A stretch of 50,299 bases of DNA from Pseudomonas plecoglossicida NBRC 103162 = DSM 15088 (GTDB lineage Bacteria > Pseudomonadota > Gammaproteobacteria > Pseudomonadales > Pseudomonadaceae). Shown piece after piece: positions 1-8,211 of the stretch. The translations under genes were made by a program, and so were the position numbers. The notes beneath the pieces were generated by a model that worked only from the letters and a program-made list of their open reading frames with translations, searched no databases and was not told where the DNA came from. Position 1 is the first letter of the stretch, and each line of letters begins with the position of its first letter. The DNA lies in NCBI RefSeq assembly GCF_000730665.1, contig NZ_BBIV01000043.1, positions 1 to 50,299 on the forward strand, read 5' to 3'.

Positions 1-1554
1 ATGGCTCTTGTCGTACAGATCGGCCAACTTCTTCAACCGGCCCTGCAGGGCCTCGGGGTCGAGAAACGCCAAAGCACCTTGATCACTGAACAGACTGGCC
101 ACTTCGTCCTGGATGTCCTGCTGGTTTTGCGCCAGTGACCGCCAGACCAGGTTCTCCCGCGAGACCACCGCCTGACGCCAGCGTTCCAGCCACTGTTCGC
201 CGGCCGCCGTGGCATTCATGCCGACGAGGGCCTTGCCCATCTGGTCTTCGAACAGCAGGGCCTGCTCGGTGTCGTTGGGGTCGAACGCCTCGAGCGCGAC
301 CAGCAGCGCCTCGCTCTGCAGCCAGCGCAGGTGGTCCGGTGCCCGTGCCTGCTTGGCGGCGTCGGCCTTGTCGACATGCTCGCGATAGCGCCTGAGAAAG
401 GCCTGACGCAGGCCTTCGTCGAGGTACGGGGCGTATTTGTCCCAGCTCTGGGCGCGGCTGGCCTTGGCGGCCGCTTCCTGCACCTGGCGCTGGTGCGCCG
501 GATTGCGGAAGGTCTGGTAGCCGCGGTAAGACTGCGCGACTACGTGGCGGTTGCTCGCCTGGTACTCGGGATCGGTGTAGCGCACCCCGAGGCCTTGCTG
601 GTGCTTGTAGTAGGTTTGCTCGGCTTCATCCTCGACCAGCTGGCGGATGTTGTCGATAGCGAAGGCGATGGTGAACTTGCGCTGATTGCTGAGCTTTTCA
701 CCGTCCTCCTGGGCCATGAAGGCCTCGAGCGGCGCGCTGCTGGCGTTACGCCAGGCATTGAGTTCCTGGACCAGGCCGAGCGCGTCGTCGAGGACGATGG
801 CGGCGCCGCGTGGGGTCTGGCGTCCGGCCGCTGGCATCATTTCGGCAAACACCGCTTGTTGGGGCGGCAGGTAGGTGGAAAATGCCTGGGCCTTGAGCTG
901 GCGTTCGAGCTCGGGCTGGCGGGCGGCGGCAAAGTCGGCGATGAGCTCGAGCTCATCGTGGGTGAGCACATTGGGCGTGGGGGCGGGTGTCGCCGAGGCC
1001 AGTAGCGCCACATTCACCGCGGTCATGCTGTCGCGGTAGCGCGCCAGCCCCCGGTAGTTGTCCCGGCTGCCCTGGGTCAGCGGTGCCGGGCTGTAGAGAA
1101 AGCGCAGGTCGTCGATGCCGTCCACATCATTGACCTTGAGCATCCAGGTCAGCCCCTGGATGCCATCGGCCTCGATCCTGAGCGGTGGAGGCGGCGTCCA
1201 GGGTTGGTCGGCGTCGATGAGGTTGAGGGTGCCGAGTTCGGAGACGCGGTACTGACTATGCCAGGCATAGGCGCTGCCCTTGCGCTTGATAAGGAGGTAC
1301 AGAAAGCCCTCGCGCAGGGGGCGCAAGGCGAATTCGGACGTGCCGAGCGGGCCGACCTGAAAAGGCCTGCGCAGATGCGCGGGCAACTGAGGCAGCAGCC
1401 GGCGCTGAGCCTCGCTGCCGCCCATGGCGCCGTAGCGCAGGGGCAGGAAGGAGAAGGTGCGGGTGCAGGTGACTTCGGCACCGGGCTTCAGCACCGTGTC
1501 CAGCAGCCGGCGGTTTTCCGCGCATTGGTCGAAGATGGCTTGCCAACTGTTCAT
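1..1554 (-). CDS. Type VI secretion effector, BTH_I2691/VasX-like N-terminal region (partial, runs off left edge)
   Basis: An open reading frame of 518 codons runs without a stop from an ATG at 1554 to the window edge, so the C-terminal part is missing. A GAGGAGG ribosome site lies about 10 bases upstream of the start. The N-terminus carries the motif FLPLRYGAMGG, followed by the pattern LRPLREGFLYLL, which I recognise from VasX-like effectors annotated as T6SS effector BTH_I2691 family (MIX-type N-terminal marker region). Members of this family have a long soluble N-terminal part and a C-terminal membrane-inserting toxin part that kills competitor cells; the toxin part is not visible here. 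No VgrG, PAAR or chaperone gene precedes it, since the upstream neighbour is a transport binding protein. An adjacent immunity gene would be expected to the left of the window. The family call is fairly sure; the toxic activity is inferred. Confidence 0.75.
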   Translation of the reverse strand, partial: MNSWQAIFDQCAENRRLLDTVLKPGAEVTCTRTFSFLPLRYGAMGGSEAQRRLLPQLPAHLRRPFQVGPLGTSEFALRPLREGFLYLLIKRKGSAYAWHSQYRVSELGTLNLIDADQPWTPPPPLRIEADGIQGLTWMLKVNDVDGIDDLRFLYSPAPLTQGSRDNYRGLARYRDSMTAVNVALLASATPAPTPNVLTHDELELIADFAAARQPELERQLKAQAFSTYLPPQQAVFAEMMPAAGRQTPRGAAIVLDDALGLVQELNAWRNASSAPLEAFMAQEDGEKLSNQRKFTIAFAIDNIRQLVEDEAEQTYYKHQQGLGVRYTDPEYQASNRHVVAQSYRGYQTFRNPAHQRQVQEAAAKASRAQSWDKYAPYLDEGLRQAFLRRYREHVDKADAAKQARAPDHLRWLQSEALLVALEAFDPNDTEQALLFEDQMGKALVGMNATAAGEQWLERWRQAVVSRENLVWRSLAQNQQDIQDEVASLFSDQGALAFLDPEALQGRLKKLADLYDKSH

Positions 1555-1823
1555 CCGCGGCCTGCCTCCTCGATCTCGCGCGGGAAGCGGGGCTCGTAGC
1601 AGAGCAGCGGTGCGCGAGCAGACCTGCGCATTGTCGACAAGGGAGGAAAAGATCGGTTATGCATGGGAGGTCCTCGTCTACCGGCTGTTGGCACTTGGCC
1701 AGCGAGTAGAATCTGTGATCAGGCATGGGGACACTGAAGCCTGAACACTAACGAGGACGTGGTTCCCGAAGCAGTTCTAAATTTCCGAAAAGGATGTAGG
1801 AAAAGGCGACTTAAAAAGCTCGA

Positions 1824-2840
1824 TCACAGGCTCGCCTCGACTTTGCTGGCCACATTGGCCGGCAGCCAAGCCTTCCACACTTCAGGATGGTCGCGCAGGA
1901 ACGCTTGCGCGGCCTTGTCGGGCGCCAGGCGTTTCTCGCTCATCTGTGCCAGGGTCTTGTTGAGCAGGCCGATAGGCAAGTCGACTTTCTCGAACACGGC
2001 CACGAGGTCCGGGTAGCTGTCGCGAAACGCCTTGGACACCCCGATCGACAATTTCGCTGGCAATGACTGGCTGCCCTTTGGTTCAGGGTTCTTCGGATCG
2101 AGCAGGGTGGCCCAGTTCTCGGCATTGAACGGCGGCTCCTGCAGCCGCACCAGGTCATGGCGGCCGATCAGCGGGGTCGGGCTCCAGTAATAGAACAACA
2201 CCGGTTTGCCGCGGCGAATGGACGAGTCGACTTCGGCATCCAGCGCCGCCCCTGTGCCACTGCGGAAGTTGTTGTACAGGCCATCCAGCCCGTAGGCCTT
2301 GAGTTTCTGGGTATTGACGATTTCCGAGGTCCAGCCGCTCGGGCTGTTGAGGAAGCGTCCCTTGCCGGGGGCTTCGGGGTCGTTGAAAACCTCGGGGTAA
2401 CGCTTGAGGTCGTCGACACTGCTCAGTTCGGGCGCTGATGCCTTGATGCCGCGTGCAGGGTCGCCATTGATCACGTAGGCCGGCACCCACCAGCCTTCTT
2501 CTGCATTCTTGACGGTGTCGCCCAACGCGAACACCTGGCCGGCCGCTTCGGCCTTGACCCAGGCGGGGCTGCGCCCGGCCCATTCTTCGGCGATCACTTG
2601 CAAATCATTGCGGGCCAACGCCACTTCCATGCTGACGGTGCTGCCGGGCAGGGTGTCGGTGGGGTAGCCGTAACCACGCTCGACGATCAGGCGCAGGATT
2701 TCAGTGGTCAGGGCGCCGCTTTCCCAACTAATGGCGCCAAAGTGGATAGGCGCCCGCTGCTCGGCGCACGCGGCGCTGTCGGTACTGGCCAGGCCCACGG
2801 CGAGCAGCAGGCTGGCCAGCAGCGTTGGAATTTTCTTCAT
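1824..2840 (-). CDS. Glycine betaine/proline-type ABC transporter substrate-binding protein (OpuAC/ProX-like)
   Basis: The 338-residue product starts with a typical signal peptide (MKKIPTLLASLLLAVG, cleavage near CAEQ) and then matches the OpuAC-type periplasmic binding fold: FGAISWESGALTTEILRLI near the N-terminus, EEWAGRSPAWVKAEAAG, and YYWSPTPLIGRHDLVRL in the second lobe. Such proteins deliver quaternary amines such as glycine betaine to an ABC permease. A GTG two codons upstream also gives an open frame, but GAGGTG placed four bases before the ATG at 2840 favours the ATG. No permease or ATPase gene is adjacent, so it must work with a transporter encoded elsewhere. Pseudomonas is known to have several orphan binding proteins sharing one CbcWV core. 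The exact ligand is not determinable. Confidence 0.85.
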   Translation of the reverse strand: MKKIPTLLASLLLAVGLASTDSAACAEQRAPIHFGAISWESGALTTEILRLIVERGYGYPTDTLPGSTVSMEVALARNDLQVIAEEWAGRSPAWVKAEAAGQVFALGDTVKNAEEGWWVPAYVINGDPARGIKASAPELSSVDDLKRYPEVFNDPEAPGKGRFLNSPSGWTSEIVNTQKLKAYGLDGLYNNFRSGTGAALDAEVDSSIRRGKPVLFYYWSPTPLIGRHDLVRLQEPPFNAENWATLLDPKNPEPKGSQSLPAKLSIGVSKAFRDSYPDLVAVFEKVDLPIGLLNKTLAQMSEKRLAPDKAAQAFLRDHPEVWKAWLPANVASKVEASL

Positions 2841-2995
2841 CTGCACCTCATGGGTTGTCGTTGCAAGTGTCGGGCAAGTGTAGACGACGGCTTCAGGGCG
2901 CCCGCCTGGGCGGGCAGGAACGGCTTCTGTCTGGTTGTAGTGGAGGCGGGCTGCAAGGCTCAGCCCTCCACAAGCCGAGATGGCAGGAGTACGAG

Positions 2996-4100
2996 ATGAG
3001 CCTGAATCTGCAATTCGTGTATTACCGCAACTTCACCTTCGACGGAAAATTCCACATTCGCTGCATCGGTGACGATCTGCACAAGGTCAAGTCGATCCAT
3101 TACCTGCTGGAGCGCCAATCAGCCGACGCCGTGATTCACCTCGATGGTGCCACCGTGCTTTCGCAAGCCCAGAGCGGCCAGGTATCTGACCATGGTTGTC
3201 CGGCCACATTGAGCTGCACGGTAGAGGCGGGCACGTACGTGATCACGCCCCAGGTCAGCCTGCTCGACAGCCACATCATGACGCTGGACCTGGAGCACGA
3301 TGCTGATAGGGTGTTGCGCGAAGGCCCACTGGTGGTCGAGGTGAGCGAGGCTGAACTGACCCGGCGTATCCTCGACAGCGTGCCCTTGTCATCGGACACC
3401 TCCGCGACAGGCGCGCCGTGGACAATTCAGTCGTGGTTCCGCTGTTGCCAGAGGCCCAGCGTTACCCCGCGCTGATTCTGGTGTTCAAGGCGGGTGGCCA
3501 TGCACGGTTCATGGCCGAACGGCATGACTTCGATGCAGCCATCGAGCCTCAGCCGTTCCTGGAGGCGCAAGAGCGCGACGATGAGCACTTGCAGGTACTC
3601 GCCACCTTTCACAGTGGCGCTACTTCGACGACCATGGCGATGCTGATGCGATCCTGGTGGGTGCCTGCCATTCCTGGGACGGCAAGCCTCACCAGTACTC
3701 CAACTACAACTATCGCTACCGCATGCTCAACGCCTGGGGGGACAGTGTCGCCACCTTGGGCTATGGCGCGCTTCAGGGCAAAGATGGCCATGACCGCGAC
3801 TACACCAACAACTATGGCGGCACCTCCAGCGCCACGCCCATGGTGACCGGGGCACTGGCCTTGATCCAGTCCTATGCCATGGAGCAGCACCACCTGTACC
3901 TGAACGCCAACCAGATGCACCTGCTGGTGATGCAGTCGGGCTACCAGGATGCCACGCTGCCCCATGACGACCGCCTGCCCATGGGCGCCCGGCCCAATGT
4001 GCTAGGCGCCCTGATGCTGCTTGATCGCATCCTGCAGGCGGGGCGCTTCCACTTGCCAGACGACGGCTTCTGCGGCGACCAATGCGCCCTGCAGGGCTAG
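2996..4100 (+). pseudogene. Remnant of subtilisin-like S8 serine peptidase, internal deletion and frameshifts
   Basis: Three frames read in succession look like pieces of one protein. Frame 2 (from ATG 2996 to about 3400) gives an N-terminal beta-rich region beginning MSLNLQFVYYRNFTFDG. Frame 1 (about 3400-3615) continues with NSVVVPLLPEAQRYPAL. Frame 3 (about 3615-4100) ends with RYFDDHGDADAILVGACH and the catalytic-serine motif GGTSSATPMVTGALALIQ of S8 peptidases. The regions expected to hold the catalytic Asp and His are absent between the second and third pieces, so sequence was lost there as well as the frame. The stop codon at 4098-4100 shares the palindrome CTAG with the stop of the convergent chemoreceptor remnant. 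It cannot encode an active protease. The peptidase identity rests on the serine motif and is strong; the exact break points are approximate. Confidence 0.75.
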
Positions 4101-5532
4101 ACCCGGAACTGATCCATCAAGGCCTGTTGCTGGTTGGCCAGGCTGTTCAACGACTGGCTGACCCGCGCCGACTCGTTGGTCTGGCCTGACAGCGACTCGG
4201 TGACATCGCGGATGGTAGCGACGTTGCTGTTGATCTCCTCGGCCACCGCGCTCTGCTCCTCGGCGGCCGAGGCGATCTGCAGGTTCATGTCGGTGATCAC
4301 GCTGACAGCCTGGCCGATGCGTTGCAGTGCGGTAACCGCCTGACCGACCTGTTGCACACCGCCCTGGGCCTGGCGGTGGCTGTTGTCCATGGCGCCGACC
4401 ACCTCTCGGGTACCCGCCTGCAAGGCTTCGATCACCTGACGGGTCTCTTCCACCGACTCCTGGGTGCGTCGGGCCAGGTTGCGCACTTCATCGGCGACCA
4501 CGGCAAAACCACGGCCGGCTTCACCGGCGCGCGCCGCTTCGATGGCAGCGTTGAGCGCCAGCAGGTTGGTCTGTTCCGCGATCGAACGGATCACTTCCAG
4601 CGCCGAGCCGATCTTCTCGCTGTTCTGCGCCAGGCCCTCGACTTCGGTCATGGCCTGGCTCATGTTGGCGGCCAGGGCGTCGATGCGCTGGGTGGTGTGG
4701 TCGATTACCGTCAACCCTTCGCGGGTGGCTTGGTCAGCCTCGCGCGCCGCCTGTGCGGCTTGTGCAGCACTGCGGGCGACATCCTGGGCAGTGGCGCTCA
4801 TTTCGTGCGAGGCGGTGGCCACCTGGTCGACCTGGCGGTACTGCTGTTCCATGCCGGCGCTGGTTTCGCTGGCGATCGCCGAGCTCTGGTCGGCAGTGCC
4901 GCGGGCGGCCTGCACTGGTTGGCGGGCTGGCCGCTGGGGCCGGTCTCGGTGTTGGCCAGGTCGTGCTCGGGCAGGGCCATGGCGGTCAGCCGGCCGGCGC
5001 GCGGTTGCGACCAGTACAGCGCGAAACGCCCGGTCTCGTTGCTGCCAAGCTCTGGCTTGCCGGCGAACAGGCTGTCCTTGTTGTCCAGGGCATTGGCTTC
5101 GAACACCAGCGACAGGCCGAGCAGATCAGGGTTGGCCTGAAGTGCGGCGCGCACCTGGCGGGTCATGTCCTCGCGCAGGTCGAAGGCGTCGAGGAAGCGT
5201 TTGTCCGCCTGCTCGCGCAGGAACAGCACCTGGCGGGCGAAGCCGGCGCCGTACTGGTAGGCATCCATGAACTGGCGACGGATGTTCAGGGCCTGGACTT
5301 CACCTTGCGATTCGATGCGCGCCTGAGCCGCCTCGCCCAGCATCTGCATGCTGCTGGCCTTGACCAGCGCCGAGCTGTGGCTCATGCGGTAAAGGGAGAG
5401 GCCGACGAGCAGGGTGACGATGCTGGCCAGGCAGAGACCGGCGAGCAGGGTGATCTTCCATTGGATGGACAGTTGTCGCAAAGGCCCGCGCACTCCCGCT
5501 ATATCGACCCCCCTCCGATTTTCTTTATTCAA
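4097..5532 (-). pseudogene. Broken methyl-accepting chemotaxis protein (sensor and signalling parts out of frame)
   Basis: The upstream part (5532 to about 4920) encodes a short cytoplasmic tail, a membrane segment (WKITLLAGLCLASIVTLLVG) and the first half of a periplasmic, probably dCache-type, sensor ending near ALYWSQPRAGRLTAM. The downstream part (about 4915-4097) is in another frame and encodes a cytoplasmic signalling domain with the hairpin tip AEQTNLLALNAAIEAARAG and FAVVADEVRNLARRT. The second half of the sensor, the second membrane helix and the HAMP domain are missing at the junction near 4915-4925, so this is a deletion and not only a base error. Full-length receptors of this type have about 640 residues. 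The start shown is the open-frame start (TTG); a later GTG near 5493 is possible. The signalling fragment could be expressed from an internal GTG but lacks a membrane anchor. Confidence 0.85.
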
Positions 5533-5554
5533 ACGTTCAATTTAAATTCGCCGC

Positions 5555-5571
5555 ACGGCGTAACACGCCGT
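5555..5571. promoter_or_regulatory. Perfect inverted repeat upstream of the antiporter gene
   Basis: ACGGCGT and ACGCCGT form a perfect 7-bp inverted repeat around AAC, 80 bases before the antiporter start and just behind the start of the chemoreceptor remnant. It is a plausible operator, but no binding protein can be named. Confidence 0.35.
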
Positions 5572-5650
5572 ACCATGGCACTTTTGACATCCGCCCCCCA
5601 CTGCTGCAGAGTGCGCGGTTTTTGTCTGTGGCCACGAGGTAAACCAAACC

Positions 5651-6970
5651 ATGAATGCTGTGATTGCCGCTGTCGGCATCATGCTGATACTCAGTCTGTC
5701 CCGGGTGCATGTGGTGATCGCGCTGATCATCGGCGCGCTGGTCGGCGGCCTGGTCGGCGGCCTGGGTATCGAAGGCACGCTCAAGGCCTTCAACGGCGGC
5801 CTGGGCGGCGGTGCCACGGTGGCGTTGTCGTATGCCTTGCTCGGCGCCTTTGCCGTGGCCATCGCCAAGTCCGGCCTGGCCCATGCCCTGGCCGACCGTG
5901 CCCTGAGCATGATCGACCGCCAGGGCCACGCCAATGGCGGCCGGGTCAAATGGCTGTTGATCGGCCTGATGCTGGTGGTGGCGGTGTCGTCGCAGAATAT
6001 CCTGCCCATCCACATCGCCTTCATCCCGCTGCTGGTGCCGCCGCTCTTGTACGTGCTGACCCGCCTGCGCATCGATCGACGGCTGATCGCCTGCGTGATC
6101 ACCTTCGGCCTGATCACCCCGTACATGTTCCTGCCGGTGGGCTTCGGCAACATCTTCCTCAACGAGATCCTGCTGGCCAACGTCGCCCGCGCCGGGGTCG
6201 ACGTGAGCGGGGTCAACGTCACCCATGCCATGGCCATTCCGGCAGCGGGCATGCTGGTCGGCCTGCTGCTGGCGGTGTTCGTCAGCTACCGCAAGAAGCG
6301 CGACTACGACCTGGCGCGCATCGAGCAGGTCGAACAGGTCAGCGTCCAGTACAACCCGTTGACCCTGCTGGTGGCGGGGCTGGCGATCGCCTCGGCGTTC
6401 ATCGTCCAGCTATGGCTCGACTCGATGATCATCGGCGCCATGGTCGGCTTCCTGATCTTCTCGCTGTCGGGCATCGTGCGCTGGAAAGACACCGACGATC
6501 TGTTCACCGAAGGCATGAAGATGATGGCCATGATCGGCTTCATCATGATCGCCGCGTCCGGCTTCGCTGACGTGATGAAAGCGACGGGGGAGGTCAATAG
6601 CCTGGTGGAGGCGTCGGCGCAGTGGATCGACCACAGCAAGGGCATCGGCGCCTTGCTGATGTTGCTGGTGGGGCTGCTGGTGACCATGGGTATCGGTTCG
6701 TCGTTCTCGACGGTGCCGATCCTGGCGGCGATCTTCGTGCCCTTGTGCGTGCAGCTGGGCTTCGACCCGCTGGCCACCGTGTGCATCGTCGGTACGGCCG
6801 GCGCCCTGGGCGATGCGGGTTCGCCAGCATCGGACTCGACCCTGGGGCCGACCTCGGGGCTGAACGTGGACGGCCAGCACCACCACATCTGGGATACCGT
6901 GGTGCCGACCTTCCTGCACTACAACCTGCCATTGCTGGCCTTTGGCTGGTTGGCGGCGATGACGCTGTAG
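5651..6970 (+). CDS. Na+/H+ antiporter family protein (NhaC/YuiF-like membrane carrier)
   Basis: The 439-residue protein is almost entirely hydrophobic with about twelve membrane segments and a short charged loop near the middle (YRKKRDYDLARIEQ). It resembles the YuiF-type branch of the Na+/H+ antiporter (NhaC-like, IT superfamily) carriers; the conserved glycine-rich segment GIGSSFSTVPILAAIFVPL and the motif GDAGSPASDSTLGPTSG near the C-terminus are characteristic. Members are inner-membrane secondary carriers; some are reported or proposed to move amino acids such as histidine instead of protons and sodium, so the substrate is open. The ATG at 5651 follows CCACGAGG about a dozen bases upstream. 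It is a single-gene unit, convergent with fecR four bases downstream. The gene is intact, in contrast to its left neighbours. Confidence 0.8.
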   Translation: MNAVIAAVGIMLILSLSRVHVVIALIIGALVGGLVGGLGIEGTLKAFNGGLGGGATVALSYALLGAFAVAIAKSGLAHALADRALSMIDRQGHANGGRVKWLLIGLMLVVAVSSQNILPIHIAFIPLLVPPLLYVLTRLRIDRRLIACVITFGLITPYMFLPVGFGNIFLNEILLANVARAGVDVSGVNVTHAMAIPAAGMLVGLLLAVFVSYRKKRDYDLARIEQVEQVSVQYNPLTLLVAGLAIASAFIVQLWLDSMIIGAMVGFLIFSLSGIVRWKDTDDLFTEGMKMMAMIGFIMIAASGFADVMKATGEVNSLVEASAQWIDHSKGIGALLMLLVGLLVTMGIGSSFSTVPILAAIFVPLCVQLGFDPLATVCIVGTAGALGDAGSPASDSTLGPTSGLNVDGQHHHIWDTVVPTFLHYNLPLLAFGWLAAMTL

Positions 6971-6974
6971 GGCT

Positions 6975-7982
6975 TCAGCCCTTGTGGGGCGGCGGCGAGA
7001 TACCGTTGAGCACGGTGCTGCCGTCCTTGCTGCGGGTCAGGTAGACCGGCAGGACCTTGGGCAGGTTGTCCACCAGCCGCCCGACCTCGCGGGTGTTGTA
7101 GATGCCGCTGATGCGAATCTGCCCGGTCCTGGCATCGGCCAGCAGCAGCGGTGTCTCGAGGTAGCGGTTGATGACCGGCAGCGCCTGCTCCAGGCTGAGG
7201 TTGTCTAGCATCAGCTTGCCGCTGCGCCAGGCCAGGCTGTTGCCATAGTCCTCGCTCTGGGCCAGGTGCGGCTCGAAGTCGCCGGTGCGGTAACTGGCCT
7301 GCATGCCGGGGCCGAGACGGTAGCCGTCAGGGCTGCCATTGCTGCTGACCAGCACCGAGCCCTGCACCAGGGTGACCTTGACCTGGTCCTGGTACTTCCA
7401 CACGTTGAACTGGGTGCCCGTCACGCGCGTCTGGCCATGTCCGGCACGCACGATGAAGGGGTGAGCACTGTCGTGCTGAACCTTGAAGAAGGCCTCGCCA
7501 CGCTTGAGGGTGACCTGGCGCCGATCCTTGTAATTGAAGTACGTCAGTTCGCTGTTGAGGTTGAGCTCGACCGTGCTGCCGTCACTCAGCTGCACGTTGC
7601 GGGTGCGGTCGGTGGCGCTGAAGTGCTGGTAACGGTTGGGAAGCCAGCCTTGCTCCCAACCTGTCCAACCCGCCAGGGGCAAGGCGAGCAGGGCAAGCGC
7701 CGCGGCCGACGCCAGCGGGCGCCAGTTGCGTCGCTCAGGTGCGCGCCGTGCAGGCGGATCAAGGTCGATGACCGTGGCGGAGCGCGGCAGCAGCTCGGCG
7801 GTCTGCCAGATCTCCAGCATGGCCTGGTACTCGTCGGCGTGGCGCGGGTCGGCGGCCAGCCAGCGGGTGAACGCTTCGCGCTCGACCGCCGTGCAATCGT
7901 CGGCGTGCAGACGCATGCACCAGTGCGCGGCGGCGTCGGTAATGGCATCGTCTGGGCTGGGATCGAGGCGGTCTTGGTTCAT
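6975..7982 (-). CDS. FecR family anti-sigma/transmembrane signalling protein, without a partner sigma gene
   Basis: The 335-residue product has the three FecR parts: an N-terminal cytoplasmic anti-sigma region (about 1-85) with the motif FTRWLAADPRHADEYQAM, one membrane segment near 98-118 (LASAAALALLALPLAGW), and a periplasmic FecR domain with LSDGSTVELNLNSEL, LKRGEAFFKVQHD and VTGTQFNVW, ending in an STN-like tail (LDNLSLEQALPVINRYLETP). FecR proteins relay occupancy of a TonB-dependent siderophore receptor to an ECF sigma factor and normally lie directly behind the sigma gene and before the receptor gene. Here neither is present: upstream is a non-coding stretch with a REP pair and a broken acyl-CoA dehydrogenase gene, downstream is the convergent antiporter. 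It is either a relic of a lost iron-signalling operon or it acts on a distant sigma factor. Confidence 0.9.
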   Translation of the reverse strand: MNQDRLDPSPDDAITDAAAHWCMRLHADDCTAVEREAFTRWLAADPRHADEYQAMLEIWQTAELLPRSATVIDLDPPARRAPERRNWRPLASAAALALLALPLAGWTGWEQGWLPNRYQHFSATDRTRNVQLSDGSTVELNLNSELTYFNYKDRRQVTLKRGEAFFKVQHDSAHPFIVRAGHGQTRVTGTQFNVWKYQDQVKVTLVQGSVLVSSNGSPDGYRLGPGMQASYRTGDFEPHLAQSEDYGNSLAWRSGKLMLDNLSLEQALPVINRYLETPLLLADARTGQIRISGIYNTREVGRLVDNLPKVLPVYLTRSKDGSTVLNGISPPPHKG

Positions 7983-8043
7983 TGCGGCTCCGGGTTTTGC
8001 GCATTCTACCCCCGCCGAGGGGCTCCCGAGAACCGAGCTAATG

Positions 8044-8062
8044 GCGAATGACTATCAGTTAT
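8044..8062 (-). promoter_or_regulatory. Possible Fur box upstream of fecR
   Basis: On the minus strand the 19-mer containing GATAGTCATT agrees with the classical Fur consensus at 12 of 19 positions by my count. It lies 62-80 bases before fecR, where the promoter of an iron-starvation sigma operon would be expected. Weak match, so tentative. Confidence 0.3.
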
Positions 8063-8128
8063 GTAGATATTTCGTCGGTGCGCAATGGAACGCCTGCGTT
8101 TGAGAACTTTTCGCGGTGGATGCACTGG

Positions 8129-8208
8129 CCTCATCGCCGGCAAGCCGGCTCCCACAAAAGGCCCAGATGCAAAACGCCCTTGTGGGCGCCGGCTTGCCGG
8201 CGATGAGG
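8129..8208. repeat. REP pair, inverted
   Basis: Two copies of the Pseudomonas REP core (ATCGCCGGCAAGCCGGCTCC and its reverse complement) face each other around a 24-base spacer and could fold into a long hairpin. The right copy ends four bases before the stop codon of the broken acyl-CoA dehydrogenase gene. Confidence 0.9.
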
Positions 8209-8211
8209 GTA

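Noticed and set aside
4753..6570. Long open frame of 605 codons on the plus strand over the chemoreceptor remnant and the antiporter gene
   Set aside because: It is an out-of-frame shadow, rich in Arg, Pro and Gly, with no motif; the antiporter gene reads through the same region in another frame.
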